Below are positions 50,720 to 62,750 of a DNA stretch of 64,000 nucleotides, piece by piece (the first letter of the stretch is position 1; each line of letters begins with the position of its first letter). This stretch comes from Setomelanomma holmii. Lineage: Eukaryota; Ascomycota; Dothideomycetes; Pleosporales; Phaeosphaeriaceae. Where the stretch lies: assembly GCA_010015745.1 (NCBI GenBank), contig ML978164.1, forward strand, positions 6,445 to 70,444, given 5' to 3'. A model generated the notes under the pieces. The model was given only the letters and a program-made list of their open reading frames with translations, searched no databases and was not told the DNA's origin. Both the position numbers and the translations under genes were made by a program.

Positions 50720-53069
50720 CTACACAGACCCAATGAAAATCTGGGTACCCTCCGCACCATAGTACCTCGGTACTTGTCTAGTTGAGCAATCGCAGACCCA
50801 ATCGAAAATTTGAAAATTCTCCGTAGCCCTCCAGCCCTCACTATCCCAACTACATAACGCTAACCTCCAAATCCACGTTTGTTGATGATCGTCGTCGTGA
50901 GCCGCCCATAGCACCCACCTAAGCAACATCTCCATCAGCAGCTCAACACTTGTATTTAGATGCTCCTCGTCCTCAGCGGCGTCAGCCTCTTCCTCCATCA
51001 GCTCTCGGTTGAGACGCTCGAGCTCCTCGGCCATGCGTTTTTTGTATAGCTCCATCTGCTTATCGAGCTCATCCTGCTTCTTGGTCGTCTCAAAACGCTT
51101 CTGACGTAGAGCCTCGAGCGCTTTACGCTTTTCGGCCACCTGACGGTCGATCGGTACAGGACGAGGGCTAGCAGAGCCTGAAGGCATACGCGACACTGAC
51201 GGCGGCATGCTCGGGGTGGATGGTGCGGCTATAACTTTCAGGCGCTTGTTCTCGGGTGTGGTACCGTTTGTGGGTTCTGCAGTGCACTTGGTAGGAATGA
51301 CGGGAGGTGCCTGCGCGACAGGCTTCTTTTGCGCGATGGGAGTGGTAGTGGAGACAGGCGCGGGCTTTCCTCCGCGCCTCTTCGGAGATGGGATCACGAC
51401 TTGGGGTATCTATTTGGCAGGTTCTTTGGCTGGCGTAGTGACCTTGGTCGCCGTGCTCAATGTGCTGACATTCGTGGTTGAGGGTAGGCTGGAGGCCTTC
51501 GCGGCACTGTCGACAGCTGATTCATTGATCTTGTCCTTCGCCACAGCCACAGCGATTGTGTCGTTACCAGTAGCTGACTCCTTCTCGACAGGCTTCTCGA
51601 CAGGCTTCTCGACAGGCTTCTCGACAGACTTGTCGCAAACCTTGTCCTTGGTCTCGGCAGGCTGCTCGGACGGTGTTGCATCGTCCTTGGTAGACTCGAT
51701 GGGCTTATCGCCGTTGCCGTTCACGGTCTTCTTCGCGTCAATGCCAGCACCATCACCGTTGGTGGCAGCCTTGTCATCCTTGGTGGTGGGGTCTTTTGTG
51801 GTGGGTGGCTCTTGCGAAGGCTTTGAGAACACTCGTGCGGGGAGATTTTCGCTCACCTTCCCTTGTGGCTCTAGAACGGTGACAGCTTCAAGAGTTAGAG
51901 CGCGCTCTTGGTCAGTCGTGGAAATCATACCTGGTTTTGATGTTGTTGTCGCGGACTTTGGTAATTGTTTCTTTGGAAGAGTGGGAGACTATAAGTTGTT
52001 GTTAGCGACGTGCAAGACATTATACATGCACAAACGCAAAGTCGAAGTGACCTCAAATTCTGGTCTAAACCTAAGTAAAAGTATAATTTTCTCTTACCTT
52101 CGGTGGCGGGTCCTTCTGCGCGCCCTTGACCGGCGTAGAGGGTATGTCAGGGGGAAGCTCTGAAGATGCTCTTGTCGAGCTGTCTCCATCATCTTTGTGA
52201 GGCTTGGTGCCCGCAGGGAGTGGAGGGACAGGCTCAAGGACAAGAGTATTAGGCTCGGATCGGTCCTTGATGGTCGGATCGTAGGTCAACTTCAGCTTGC
52301 GATCGGTAATCGCCTCTAGAAAGAATGGTCAGTTTTGGTTCAAAGACATGCTGTGAGTGCGTACCTTGGCTTCTGTAATGGAAGCAGAATATCGCCCATG
52401 GCTCGGTGCCCGGACGTCTCGCGTCAACCTTGCGCCGCTCACGGTTCAGGTGAGCACTATCCAAAAGAACGGAGTTCTTCTCGAACTCCATTTGTAGAGT
52501 TGGCGGCAACGTCTTGTAAGTTGAAACTCGCGGCTCGTCGTCACAAATGCCGTTGAACTTCTTCATGTTTTCCAACGCGTATGAGACCCCTAACTGTCGA
52601 GTGCTGTACAGCCATAGCTCCAGAGTGCCAATAGTCTCTGGTCCCTCTCCTTGGGTAGCTGTTACGCCAGAGATCGGAGCGACGAGCATATCCGTGTCGA
52701 AAAACTTCATCTGTAGTCTTGACTAGGAACGTCTCGGCGTCGACTTTCTTGTTCTTTTGGTGGTGCACAGTCTTTGCAGTAGATGAACCGGATTTACGGT
52801 AGACCCCATCGACCACGGCGTCGTATGCGATTGTCAGAGTTTGGGAAAAAATGTCAGCCTATGTCGTGCCAATATCAGGTGCCACGATACCGTGCCCGTG
52901 AATTTTCCACCAATCTCCACCTTGTGGCCCTCCTCGACAGGAACATAACAGCAAAAAACTTTATCCTTGGGGTCGATGTACTCTCCATATTCTTCGAGAG
53001 CATCGACTTTGCCCTCTACATAGACGTGCACCTCCGCGCGCCGATCCGTTGCCTTCTCCATGACCTTCA
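50720..53069 (-). CDS. Uncharacterised multi-exon gene, DUF7918-like, with an in-frame TAG
   Basis: Approximate exons from the start at 53069: about 53069-52892, about 52860-52711, 52710-52365, 52315-52098, and 51988 to the end. The N-terminal part (AEVHVYVEGKVDALEEYGEYIDPKDKVFCCYVPVEEG; TLTIAYDAVVDGVYRK; ETIGTLELWLYSTRQLG) resembles a beta-sandwich family that I tentatively place with DUF7918. The C-terminal part is disordered and coiled-coil: four copies of VEKP at about 51586-51630, then VAEKRKALEALRQKRFETTKKQDELDKQMEL. Two defects show. A one-base frame change is needed near 52711 (LVKTTD to MKFFDTD). A single TAG at 51412-51410 separates two halves that continue in the same frame (PAKEPAK, then IPQVVIPSPKRRGG). 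It may be a pseudogene, may end at the TAG, or may use weak splice sites around it. Confidence 0.5.
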
Positions 53070-54404
53070 TGGCTGTGATTTGCTGAGAGGTGACTAGAAA
53101 TTGATCCAAGTAATGGAGGTCTCGTGGGGCAGAATCTGAATGCGAAGGGGAAGGTAAGGAATATGAGGACTTGAAGAGAAGACGATGGAAACTGGATGTC
53201 TGGACAGAAGACCAGTGCCGTCTTCCTTTCTGATGTGAAGGTGAGTGACACGGAATTCGACCTCACGTAGACCTCGGAAGCCTAGCGTCTCGGTAGCGAC
53301 GCCGTCACCGCCAATTCAGGTAAGAGAGCCTTGGAGCACTCTGATGTCGAATGTATGATCTTGGTATTCGAAAAGCCGTGTCGAAAGTCGGTACAAGCAG
53401 ATGGTATAATGTGTTGGCTAGAGGAATGAGGACATGATAACATGTGCCATGTGCAGCAGAGAATTCCTACCAAAGTAGCGTCTCTGTCCTACTCATGCTA
53501 AACAGTGAAGGTGAAGGCAGACATAGCCGGCGCTGATCATCAATCAAGAACAACCTGTGGAATCGCGTCGACAATTTCGCCGCGCAAACGGACTCTCAGT
53601 AAGATCAAATAAACAATATGTGGGATGCTTTTGATATACTCGTTTCTCTGTTGAAGTTTCGAGGGAAGCTCGACCACAGGTGTATGGCCTGCAACGTATG
53701 GTTTGCTCCTAATCACGAGGTACCCGGTGATATCCATTACAAGCTTGAACACCCATCATCAGTCCAGGGACCTTGAATCGGTCGCTGCGCTGGCAAGCGA
53801 AGAGCTTTCAATTCGATTAAGGGCGGTTTTTGTCTCGTCGAATTACCCTCTCTTCTGTGGAATTTTTTTCTGAGACATGGTCCGGTCTTCTGAGTTGTGC
53901 CAGCATCTTTGACCGTTTGAGATGTGGGATCGTTCACATCAACCTCATATGATGCTGGACTTCCGTTGTTGACGTGCAGCGAACCCATTAGCGAGAAGTA
54001 TGCTGAATATGGCTTCGTTTCAATCCCGCCGTGAAACAGTGGCTGCTGGCTGTAGGACGGGATATGAAGTACTGCCGAATTCGTGGCTGTCACATGTCAA
54101 GCGCGATGAGAAGCATCCTAGAAAGCTGTACGAGGCTCCGCGAACCCTGCATAATGACAGTGGTGAATTGCAGATCACGTGTATGGGATTTCAAGGAAGA
54201 AACTACAAAGACGTATAAATTCGGAGCAAAGTGAGCTACAGATTAGATTGGTGTGCGTGGGAGTGAATCGGCCGCGGCGGAAAGATGGATGCGGTCATTT
54301 GCCAAGCACTTCGGTCGGTTGCTTTTTCGGCGACGGTAGCTCAGCTTGTTTCTCTGCCTCAAATCCCTCACCAGCACCAACGAGCACCTCCACTGCCAAT
54401 CACC
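53070..54404. other. Divergent intergenic region upstream of IDH1
   Basis: About 1.3 kb. A 118-codon minus-strand frame at 53737-54093 has no family match I know. A sequence near 54265-54308 recurs at 58786-58842 (see findings). Confidence 0.45.
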
Positions 54405-55778
54405 ATGCTCTCGAGGACTTCCCAAAGAACGGCACAGGTATGGAATAGCCCATGAGCTTCCAATTGAAGCTTCTCGGAGTAAAACAGCCTGCTTACGCGC
54501 CATATCCAGACGCTCCTGCGGGGCGCGAAGCCTGCACGATGTGGCCCGTCGATGGTTTCACGAAGTACGTCAAAGAACAGGAATCGCGGGCAACTACAGT
54601 GTCTGACAAACCGCAGCGATGGCCACCGTCGGTCAGGACATCTTCAAGCCCACCAAGTTCGGCGGCAAATACACCGTAACCTTGATTCCTGGTACGCCGC
54701 GATAGCCGCCTCAAACTTCGATATCATGTTGAACAATGCGCAGGTGACGGTATCGGTGCTGAGGTGTCCGAGTCGGTCAAGGAGATATTCAAGGCAGACA
54801 ACGTTCCCATTGAGTGGGAGCAGGTCAATGTCTCTGGTGTTGAGACTGGCGATGTCCACTCCGAGGAGCTCCTCCGCGAATCGATCGCTTCGCTCAAGCG
54901 CAACAAGCTCGGTCTCAAGGGTATCCTGCACACTCCTGTCGAGCGATCTGGTCATCGTTCGTTCAACGTCGCCCTTCGTCAAGAGCTCGATATCTACGCC
55001 TCCATTGTCCTCCTCAAGAACATCCCTGGTTACGAAACGCGCCACAAGAACATCGACTTCTGCATTATCCGTGAGAACACCGAGGGCGAGTACTCTGGTC
55101 TCGAGCACCAGTCGGTCAATGGCGTAGTCGAGTCGCTCAAGATCATCACCCGCGAGAAGTCGGAGCGCATCGCCAAGTTTGCATTCGCCTTTGCGCTGGC
55201 TAACAACCGCAAGAAGGTCACCTGCATCCACAAGGCCAACATCATGAAGCTAGCCGATGGTCTCTTCCGCAACACCGTCAAGCGTGTCGGCGAGGACTAC
55301 CCTACTATTGAGACCAACGACATGATTGTCGACAACGCCTCCATGCAGTGTGTCTCGAGACCACAGCAATTCGATGTTATGGTCATGCCCAACTTGTACG
55401 GAGGTATCTTGTCCAACATTGGTGCTGGTCTTGTTGGTGGACCTGGTATCGTCCCTGGTTGCAACATGGGCCGCAATGTCGCCGTCTTTGAGCCTGGATG
55501 CCGTCACGTCGGTCTCGATATCAAGGGCAAGGACCAGGCCAACCCCACTGCTTTGATTCTGTCCGCTGCCATGATGCTAAGGCACATCGGTCTTGATGAC
55601 CACGCCAACCGCATCTCGCAGTCCGTCTACAAGGTTATCGCTGACGGGTGAGTATCATGCCGAAGTCACATTTGTACTATGCTAATACAGTATTAGTGTA
55701 CGAACACGCGACATGGGTGGCAACACCACTACCCACGAGTTCACCCGCGCTGTTCTGAACCAGATGGAGAAGGCATGA
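54405..55778 (+). CDS. idh1: Isocitrate dehydrogenase [NAD+] subunit 1, mitochondrial
   Basis: Regulatory-type subunit of the mitochondrial NAD-dependent isocitrate dehydrogenase of the TCA cycle. The clear exons are 54617-54691 (MATVGQDIFKPTKFGGKYTVTLIPG), 54744-55647 and 55697-55778. The junctions restore LIPGDGIGAEV and IADGVRTRDMGGNTTTHEF. Landmarks are SVNGVVESLKIITREKSERIAKFAFAFA, NLYGGILSNIGAGLVGGPGIVPGCNMG and ALILSAAMMLRHIG. The N-terminal presequence is unresolved: an ATG at 54405 (MLSRTSQRTAQ, donor at 54438) looks right for mitochondrial import, but its phase (0) does not fit exon 54617 (which needs one leading base), so a small exon between 54438 and 54616 is probably missing from my model. 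The alternative is a start at 54619. Confidence 0.92.
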
Positions 55779-56417
55779 TCTGATCAGCCCTGATACAATT
55801 TGTTTCCACTTTGCCAAGCCTTGACATAGCGCCATGATGCCACTGCTTCCCGACCAATGTGCAATTTCCTTGATGATTCACGCTTGAATATGTACAACTA
55901 GGACAACGAGGATGTGCATAGAGCTGTACTTGTAGGTGGTGGTATATAGCATGCTGCATGACTGAATCGATATCCTTACGCATCTTGCCCTTTGGCCTCC
56001 TCTACACAGCCCGAAATTGCACGAAGACGTTCTCGACATATACATTCCTAGAAACGATGTGATAATCAACTTGCAGCCGCTGTGGGAGATAAGAGACGTA
56101 TGTGCGACCCGCCAGAAGAGCCATATCCATACATCAGGCATACCGCAAGGACCCAATACAATATCGGCAGATCACGCACACACACGCACTTTGTTAAAGA
56201 TTTTGATTATACTTTTAACAACATCGATTCCAGACATTAAGTAAGCTCTGGCAAGCTATCATACAGGAAGTTTGAATACGCTCAAGTGCTAATTCAATGC
56301 GAACGCGCAAGACCCTGTACATACAAGCTTACATCTTGCAACATTCATAACATGATCATTCTAAGCGTACCGCTGGGGATATATGTACAAAGGAAAAGGG
56401 GTATTAATAATATGGGC
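55779..56417. other. Intergenic region between convergent genes
   Basis: About 640 bp with two 3' ends. AT-rich downstream sequence; no gene. Confidence 0.45.
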
Positions 56418-57407
56418 TTAGAAGTTCCTCGACGGCAGTGGCGCTGACTCTGCCGGCTTGGGGTATCCGTCGGCAGTGTGGCTTACATAGCCATTGCCAT
56501 TGGTGTGTCCGTTCGTCGCACCGTTGGTGTATGCGTTAGTCGCGCCATTGGTGTATCCATTGGTGTGACCGTTCGTGGCTGGCACATGACCACGGAAGTA
56601 TTGTCCGTCCTCCGCAGCAGCATCGCCTCGTGCACCGCCTGACTCAGCCATCTCCATCTGAGTCTCAGAGCTCTGATGGTGCTTTGTTCTGATGGCTGGT
56701 AGGAAGTCGAGGAAGAAGCTCGCCACGTAGAAGCAGTAGAAGTAAGCGATTGTCCATTCGAGGACGGCGGCGACGTTGTACTTGTGTTTTTTGGAGCAGA
56801 CACCGAATGCGATGACGAGGGCAACTTCGATGAAGATGAAGGCGAGCTTAATCCAGAAGGAGTAGGCGAGGATCGAGTGTTGTCGGTAATGGATACCAAG
56901 GCGCTGATACTCCCAACAAATGAAGATAGCTGAGATAATGTAGCCGCCGATGAAGACACACAAGAAGATGTTGTGGAGCGTGTCGTGGTTTTTGCAGTCA
57001 AAGATGGTCAGCAGGATGAGACCTGCTGCTCCCGCAATGGCTGCTACGGTGGCGCATCCCGAGTAGACCTTCTGCCAGACTGACGTGTTTGGCGCAAGCT
57101 TGCCAGTGTGCCGTAGGTAGCGCTCGAACAGGAATGCAAGGTCGAATGTTACCACACTAACCGCGGACAGTGCGATGAACATTGGCTTCAGTGTCTCTGC
57201 GCCGATATCTGAACCATGTTAGATGTGATCTGCAACGCTGATTGGAGGATCGTACTCACCAGAAATGTATGGGATATGTTGTCCCGCGTCCATCGTGACA
57301 TAATGCGGCTTTCCTGTCGCGGCCCAGTACGACAGCATGGCGACCAAACATGCTATCCACACTACCGACGAGAAGATCGGTACGACCCAATAAGAAATCC
57401 CCAACAT
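56418..57407 (-). CDS. Multi-pass membrane protein, Frag1/DRAM/Sfk1-type
   Basis: Exons 57407-57260 and 57208-56418 give 312 aa. The start MLGISYWVVPIFSSVVWIACLVAMLSYWAATGKPHY and the next helices match the Frag1/DRAM/Sfk1 family of six-helix proteins of the plasma membrane and endomembranes. In yeast, Sfk1 helps retain phospholipid asymmetry and PI4-kinase at the plasma membrane. The intron restores ISGDIGAETLKPMF. Later helices are VYSGCATVAAIAGAAGLILLTIF, NIFLCVFIGGYIISAIFICWEY and FIFIEVALVIAFGVC. The cytosolic tail has about seven Asn-Gly-(His/Tyr/Ala)-Thr repeats (NGHTNGYTNGATN), encoded by a degenerate minisatellite near 56500-56590. Family assignment is by eye. Confidence 0.75.
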
Positions 57408-59734
57408 GATTGCTAATGCTTCACAGAAGGCCAATGAATAGTGTCGAAGTCGTGTCGTTTACAGAAGTTGCTGGGGTTGCTGATGCTGATGCCAGGAACA
57501 AGTATGGAACGTGTTCGGAAGCGGCGCGTTTGGCGAAGAGGCACGCGACAATATGTAAAGAGGTAATATTGAAGATTAAGCAACAACAGCGACGTCTGAG
57601 CGATATGAGACAAGACGAAACTGATCAAGGAGACCAGACGAAGGGTCGAAACCTGGTGGATGTGCATATGAAGTTTCGGTGAAAGTCAAAAACAGACTAT
57701 GACGTATGACGTCGTTGCTCTGGGCGTCATAGCCTCCTCGGGACAGCCTTGCTAGCAGCTAGCGTCCGCCGCGATCCGCCGGGCATTTCGTCACCAAATA
57801 AAATTGATCAAAGGGGGAGTAGTTGTGGAGTTAGAAGAGTTGTTTCCGATCGCTGCGGACGATCTGGTGCGGATGTGCGTTGTGAAAAGGCTTGTCGGGT
57901 GTGGCTTCTGCATGCAGAGTGATGTTTAGTCAGATCGCGTTCGGGGGAAGGCGCAGCGCAGCACACACTTTGCCTCGAAAAGGTCGTTTCCTCAACAGAA
58001 CATGCGAATTTCACGTGGTGAAGCTAGGAAAACCTGTCCTTCGCGCAGCCATGGAGAGAGACTACACTGTTATTCTGATTGAGAGTCTATCCAACATGCC
58101 CTTATTTTCCATGACAGAGCCACTGCACAGCCAGCTTCTCGCAACGTACTGCCCTTTGGCAAATAAAGCGGCAGTATTCGATCGCTCCCACACTTTTGAT
58201 AGCGTTTCCTAAGAGCATGACGAGTCGGAATACGCGCCAGGAGAACAACACTTAGACAAGCACGTGCATCCTTTCGCAAGATGCAAACATGACACGCAAC
58301 GGGGGTGTACGATATTATGCATCTAGGAGAAGCAGGCTAGTTCTTCGAGAGAAAAGGCACATCGACGTTGTCGTATAATCACAACTTGTCATAACCACCG
58401 GACATGTCAGTCTCTACACATCAAACATATTGCAAGTCTGGCACGGTCTTTCTCTTGGGCCACCGATGTCCTCGTGTGTGACTTCTGGCCGCCTTGCGTA
58501 TGGAAATTGAAGTAGAGAAACAAACAACTTGAGATTGCGGCGGATAATGTCAAATCCCGTGTACATGTCGCAAACTTTCTCAGAAGTCTGGTGCAATAAC
58601 TTATTTGCAGGTTATGTAGCAATCAGCGTGCGATTGAAGGTTGAGGCGAGAGCCTATAATTTGAGCCTCGACGATCGAATGAGCGCTGAACTTTTGTACT
58701 CTGCTCAACAGTCAGCGCACAACACGAGGGCTGTATGGTACCCAGAACATGTTGACAGCTTCAAAAGGTCGACTTGCATGAAACCGAATCGACCGCGGCG
58801 CCACCAGATGTGGCAAGACGGATGCGGTCATTCAACAAGCCACGAACGAATCATTATCCTCCGAGGAACGACTGGATGAATACGGCGTCGCGAAATTGGA
58901 CGCGAAACCTGGGAAATTATCATCTTCGATCACCTGCGACCGATCGACTGAAGTCCGAAGCGCCCGTGAGTACTTCGCTACGAAATCTGTAACACTGGAT
59001 ATTGAGAGGCACCGTGCAGCGCATTCATGCACCGCGAACTCGCAGAAGAATCATGAGGCTGCTGCAGCAGGGTAAAGGACGTGCGCCATGGATTGCGAAA
59101 GACCAGCCTTCGAGCACGGCGGAAGCCTGTATACTCCGCTCGGCTGCGACATCCGGGGCACAACGTGCAAAGCTCGAAAAGGACCAGGCCTTCAAGGTTG
59201 TCGACAGAACGAGAAAGTTGGACGTTGCCATGGTTTCAGATGGCACCATTAGTGCGGGTGATCGGCTCGCATCTGGCCACAGGAGCCGCCTTGTTGGAGT
59301 TGATTGGTTCCCACGTCGAACATCGGCATCTCTGATTGGCATGTCTGATAGCAATCGCGCTTGCGACAGTTCGACCCTCTTCCAAGAAATATGCACTTCA
59401 AGGCCTGTTCGTGCAGCACGCACTCGTAATCTTTCGGCTGAGCACCTGCGAAACCTGGAAGCGACAGGATTTAGCCGTTCACTATTGCCTGCTTCATCGG
59501 AGGAATAACTGCTCAATCTGAAGGTCGGATGGTTAAGCTTCGACAATCTCAATCTGGACCTCCCCAGCCCCCACGATAGAGTTCTGGTGTCCTCAGCTAT
59601 CATATAGGTATGCTGCCGGCCTAATGTCCCCGCACAGCGTAGCATGAACTAACGACACTACTTCAGGTGCATCCAATGCCTCCATCCAACTAAAGTTGGG
59701 CGTTCTCGCTCTTCAACCGTGCCATACAGACAGG
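57408..59734. other. Gene-poor divergent region of about 2.3 kb
   Basis: Frames at 59002-59645 overlap on both strands and have no family resemblance. One segment (58786-58842) recurs upstream of IDH1. I see no RNA gene. Confidence 0.45.
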
Positions 59735-62700
59735 ATGGGAAACAGCCAAAGCACGAGCGAGCGGCCAAATCGGCTTTCAAAGCCCAAGACCAACACGAAT
59801 TCGCCGTGCCCGCCTCTCGCGTCCGATTCGCCTGTATCTGTGTCCTCGAAGTTGAGCACAAAGGGACGACAGCAGATCAGGGAGACATTACTGCCACCCG
59901 TAGACACAGAGCCTAAGCCAACAGCATGGACGGACAAGAATGGGAATATCCTAGGCGAACTAGCTCCTCAAACGCGAGGACGACCAACTTCCATGTTATC
60001 GAGGTCGAACTCGAGGGTACATTCAAGGTCCAATTCCATGTCTTGCTTTGGTAGCAAGCATGGCTCCGCAACTAAGCTTAATGAGCTGCATGGCTCCAAA
60101 ATCTCTTTAGTGTCGAACACTCAGATGGATGTAGATGCTGCTATTCGTCTCTTGCAAGAAGTGAAGAAGAATGCATCTCCAGAGGATCTTGCCGCTCTCC
60201 GTAAGTGCTACCATTTATTCTAGCGTGGGGCAATGCTAACCTGTAGAAGATGAAGCTTTAGAGCCCTCGGGACATGATCCAGCGACCTCAGCGGAACCTG
60301 GGTTGAGCCGCAGGACATCAACAATCAACAGATCCTCCTCCTCACTTACGAGACGTCGCTCATTACTACAGACCCCTGGTGTGGCGACACGTAATTCGCC
60401 TGTGGAAGGTCGTCGCAGAACATGGAACTCGTGGAAAGCACCCAAGGTGGCTCCGGAGGAAGAGGCGAAGTGGGCAGTCACTCCGAAAGGAATCACGCCT
60501 CTAAACAACTCGTTAGCGGTTGGGTTGGCTGAGGGAGGACGTGGGACACCCACACCTCGAGCGCAGACGCCAGGAGAGCTGGATTATGCCCACTTGGGTA
60601 GTCTGAAGCTGGGAACACTGAGCATCGTGAATGGAGCACCTTCGCCAGCACCCAGTGCGAAGATCACGAAATCAAGGTCGGCTTTTGGTGGAGAAGCCGA
60701 CTACTTCACGTCTGCGGACAGTGGTTCCAGCCCTTTGATGATGAAGACCACAAGGCGTGGTCATATCAAGAGCAAGTCCGCGAATCTCCCCGCACCAACA
60801 CCTCTTCCTATAAGGAATCGGGACCTAGATGTCGCCCATACATCTCAGCCAACAACAAGGTCTCAGTATCTTGCCGATAGGCAGACTACCGAGACTGCGC
60901 CAGAGTTCGCGCCGACTAGGTCATTCCGCGTGAGAAACAAGAGCGTAGACGCACTCAGCCACGATGCGTCCAGACTAGCACAGGATTACCAGGCAGACAT
61001 TCCGAACAGCCCGTTCGGCAATGCGAACTTATTCCGCCGGGCAGAGGATGACGAAGGCTTCATGTCAGATGATAATGTCTGCTTCAGACAAGAGTCGGCT
61101 GCTCAGGTTCTGAGCGGCACGATTTTTGATGCTCCTACTACTGCGAATGAAGCATCTGGATCAGCACTGTTCTCTCCAGCAACAAGCAAGCCGCAAACTG
61201 AGAAGCGCACCAAAGTCGGCCAAAGACCAGCACCACAAACGGCTGACTCTGGCTACTCGTCTGGGGGCAGTCTTCGGGTTTTAGAGCGCGACCAACGAGT
61301 AGCGAACCCCACAAGAACTTCGCAAGTAGAGACTCACGCAGTGGTCGCCAGGGGTTCACCAGAAATTCAGATGCCGCACCAAAGCTCCTCCGCGCTTGAA
61401 TCAACGCAGTCGCCCTCGGAAGATCATCGGCCGATGTCAGTGCAGATTCCAGATCGATTTGCAAGGTCATCGATATCTGGCAGCGTTCTCTCGCCCAAGA
61501 GCCCACATTCAGTTGTGTCCAAGTCATCTTTCGATAGCACGAGCTCTGCAGGTCCAAAGCGTCTGCAAAGGCGGCGGTCCGCTCACCCGGAACCACCTGT
61601 GGTTCAGTCATGTCAATCAATCCCTGAGGGAACGATTCCAGATATACCAGACAACGTACGAGCCAATTTCACACGGCGATTGTCCAACACCCCTGGCATG
61701 GAATGCTTAACTCACACCTACGAAAGCAAAGACCATGTTATCACAAGCCAGCCGGATGTGGAAGCTGCCTCCACCCGTCCAGCTGAAGTCTTCGCCCAAT
61801 TGACTGAGCTGGAACCAGAACGACCTGCTACACCTCCCCCTCATGGAAGGCGGCAAAGCCTGTCGCTTTTCCGAAGGAAGTCAATGGTAGAGACCAAAGA
61901 TGTCGATCACGGGGATGAAAATGCCTCACCCAGCTTTGTCGATCTTGGTACCATTGCTTCCTCGCTGGGGAGCTCACCTTACGATGCCGCTATGTCTAAG
62001 CCACTACACAAACCTGTCACGTCTCCCACCCATCCCCACCAGCTTGGTGCCAGATTGCCTCGAGCTAAATCCATGGTTGGGATGGACTCTCAAGCTGCGG
62101 CGGAGTTTGCGCGCATGCACAGCAAGGATCGAGCGCTTGCCGAGCAAGTAATGCCTCAACAGCGTCGGCGAAGTCATCACAACCTTAAGCTGGAGGTCGG
62201 TGAGGCTAAAGCAGCAAAGCGGCGTCCTCAAAGCTCATTGCACGACATACCACCGGTGCCATCAATTGATACTTCCAGGATGAACGTGTCTAAATCCGCT
62301 GGATCAAATGGTAGGCACGACTCCAAGTCAGCTCTTTGCCGCAACGCTCATTCTCGGGCGAAAGCGCAAACGGTGACGCAGCCCCTTGACAAGACTGCTC
62401 AGAACCGGCAAAGCCTTCCACAACATAACGTTGACTGGGAAGCACACTCCAATCTTTGGAGACAGCGGCGCAAGTCTATTGGGGAAGGCCTGCGAACGCA
62501 TGCAACTTTCAGTGAAGCCAGCGCGTCGACAGTAAATTCTCGAATTACACCTCAGCCTCGCGAGGACCTGGCCGCCTGGGGAAGATTTAGCGGAGGCCTA
62601 GATTACAACTACGAGGGCCGCAGCGCCGGTATAGGTGGCAGTGCAGGCACTCGACAACTCCACTCAGCAGCAAGCACCAAGAGCTTGAAATGGCGACACC

Positions 62701-62750
62701 AGTACGGGGTTGATCTGTCCGACGTTCCAATCATGTTGCAGCGCGCATGA
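59735..62750 (+). CDS. Large disordered protein with N-myristoylation-type start
   Basis: Exons 59735-60200 and 60247-62750 (46-nt intron with a GCTAAC branch) give 989 aa. The start MGNSQSTSERP fits the consensus for N-myristoylation (Gly2, Ser at 5 or 6), so membrane attachment is possible. Almost all the rest is disordered: Ser, Thr, Pro and Arg-rich, with many SP and RRxS sites (TRRRSLLQTPG; KRLQRRRSAHPEP; GRRQSLSLFRRKS) that look like basophilic-kinase and proline-directed targets. A short helical segment lies at DVDAAIRLLQEVKKNASPEDLAAL. A few C-terminal motifs look conserved (VDWEAHSNLWRQRRKSIGEGL; GGLDYNYEGRSAG; WRHQYGVDLSDVPIMLQRA). No enzyme domain is seen. I recognise it only as a conserved Pezizomycotina hypothetical protein. 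Confidence 0.75.

Noticed and set aside
53737..54093. 118-codon minus-strand frame
   Set aside because: No recognised family, no flanking exon, and it sits in a divergent promoter region. It could be a lineage-specific gene but is not supported.
59002..59645. Frames of 168 (+) and 206 (-) codons
   Set aside because: They are antisense to each other, have no signal peptide or domain, and no clear start context.
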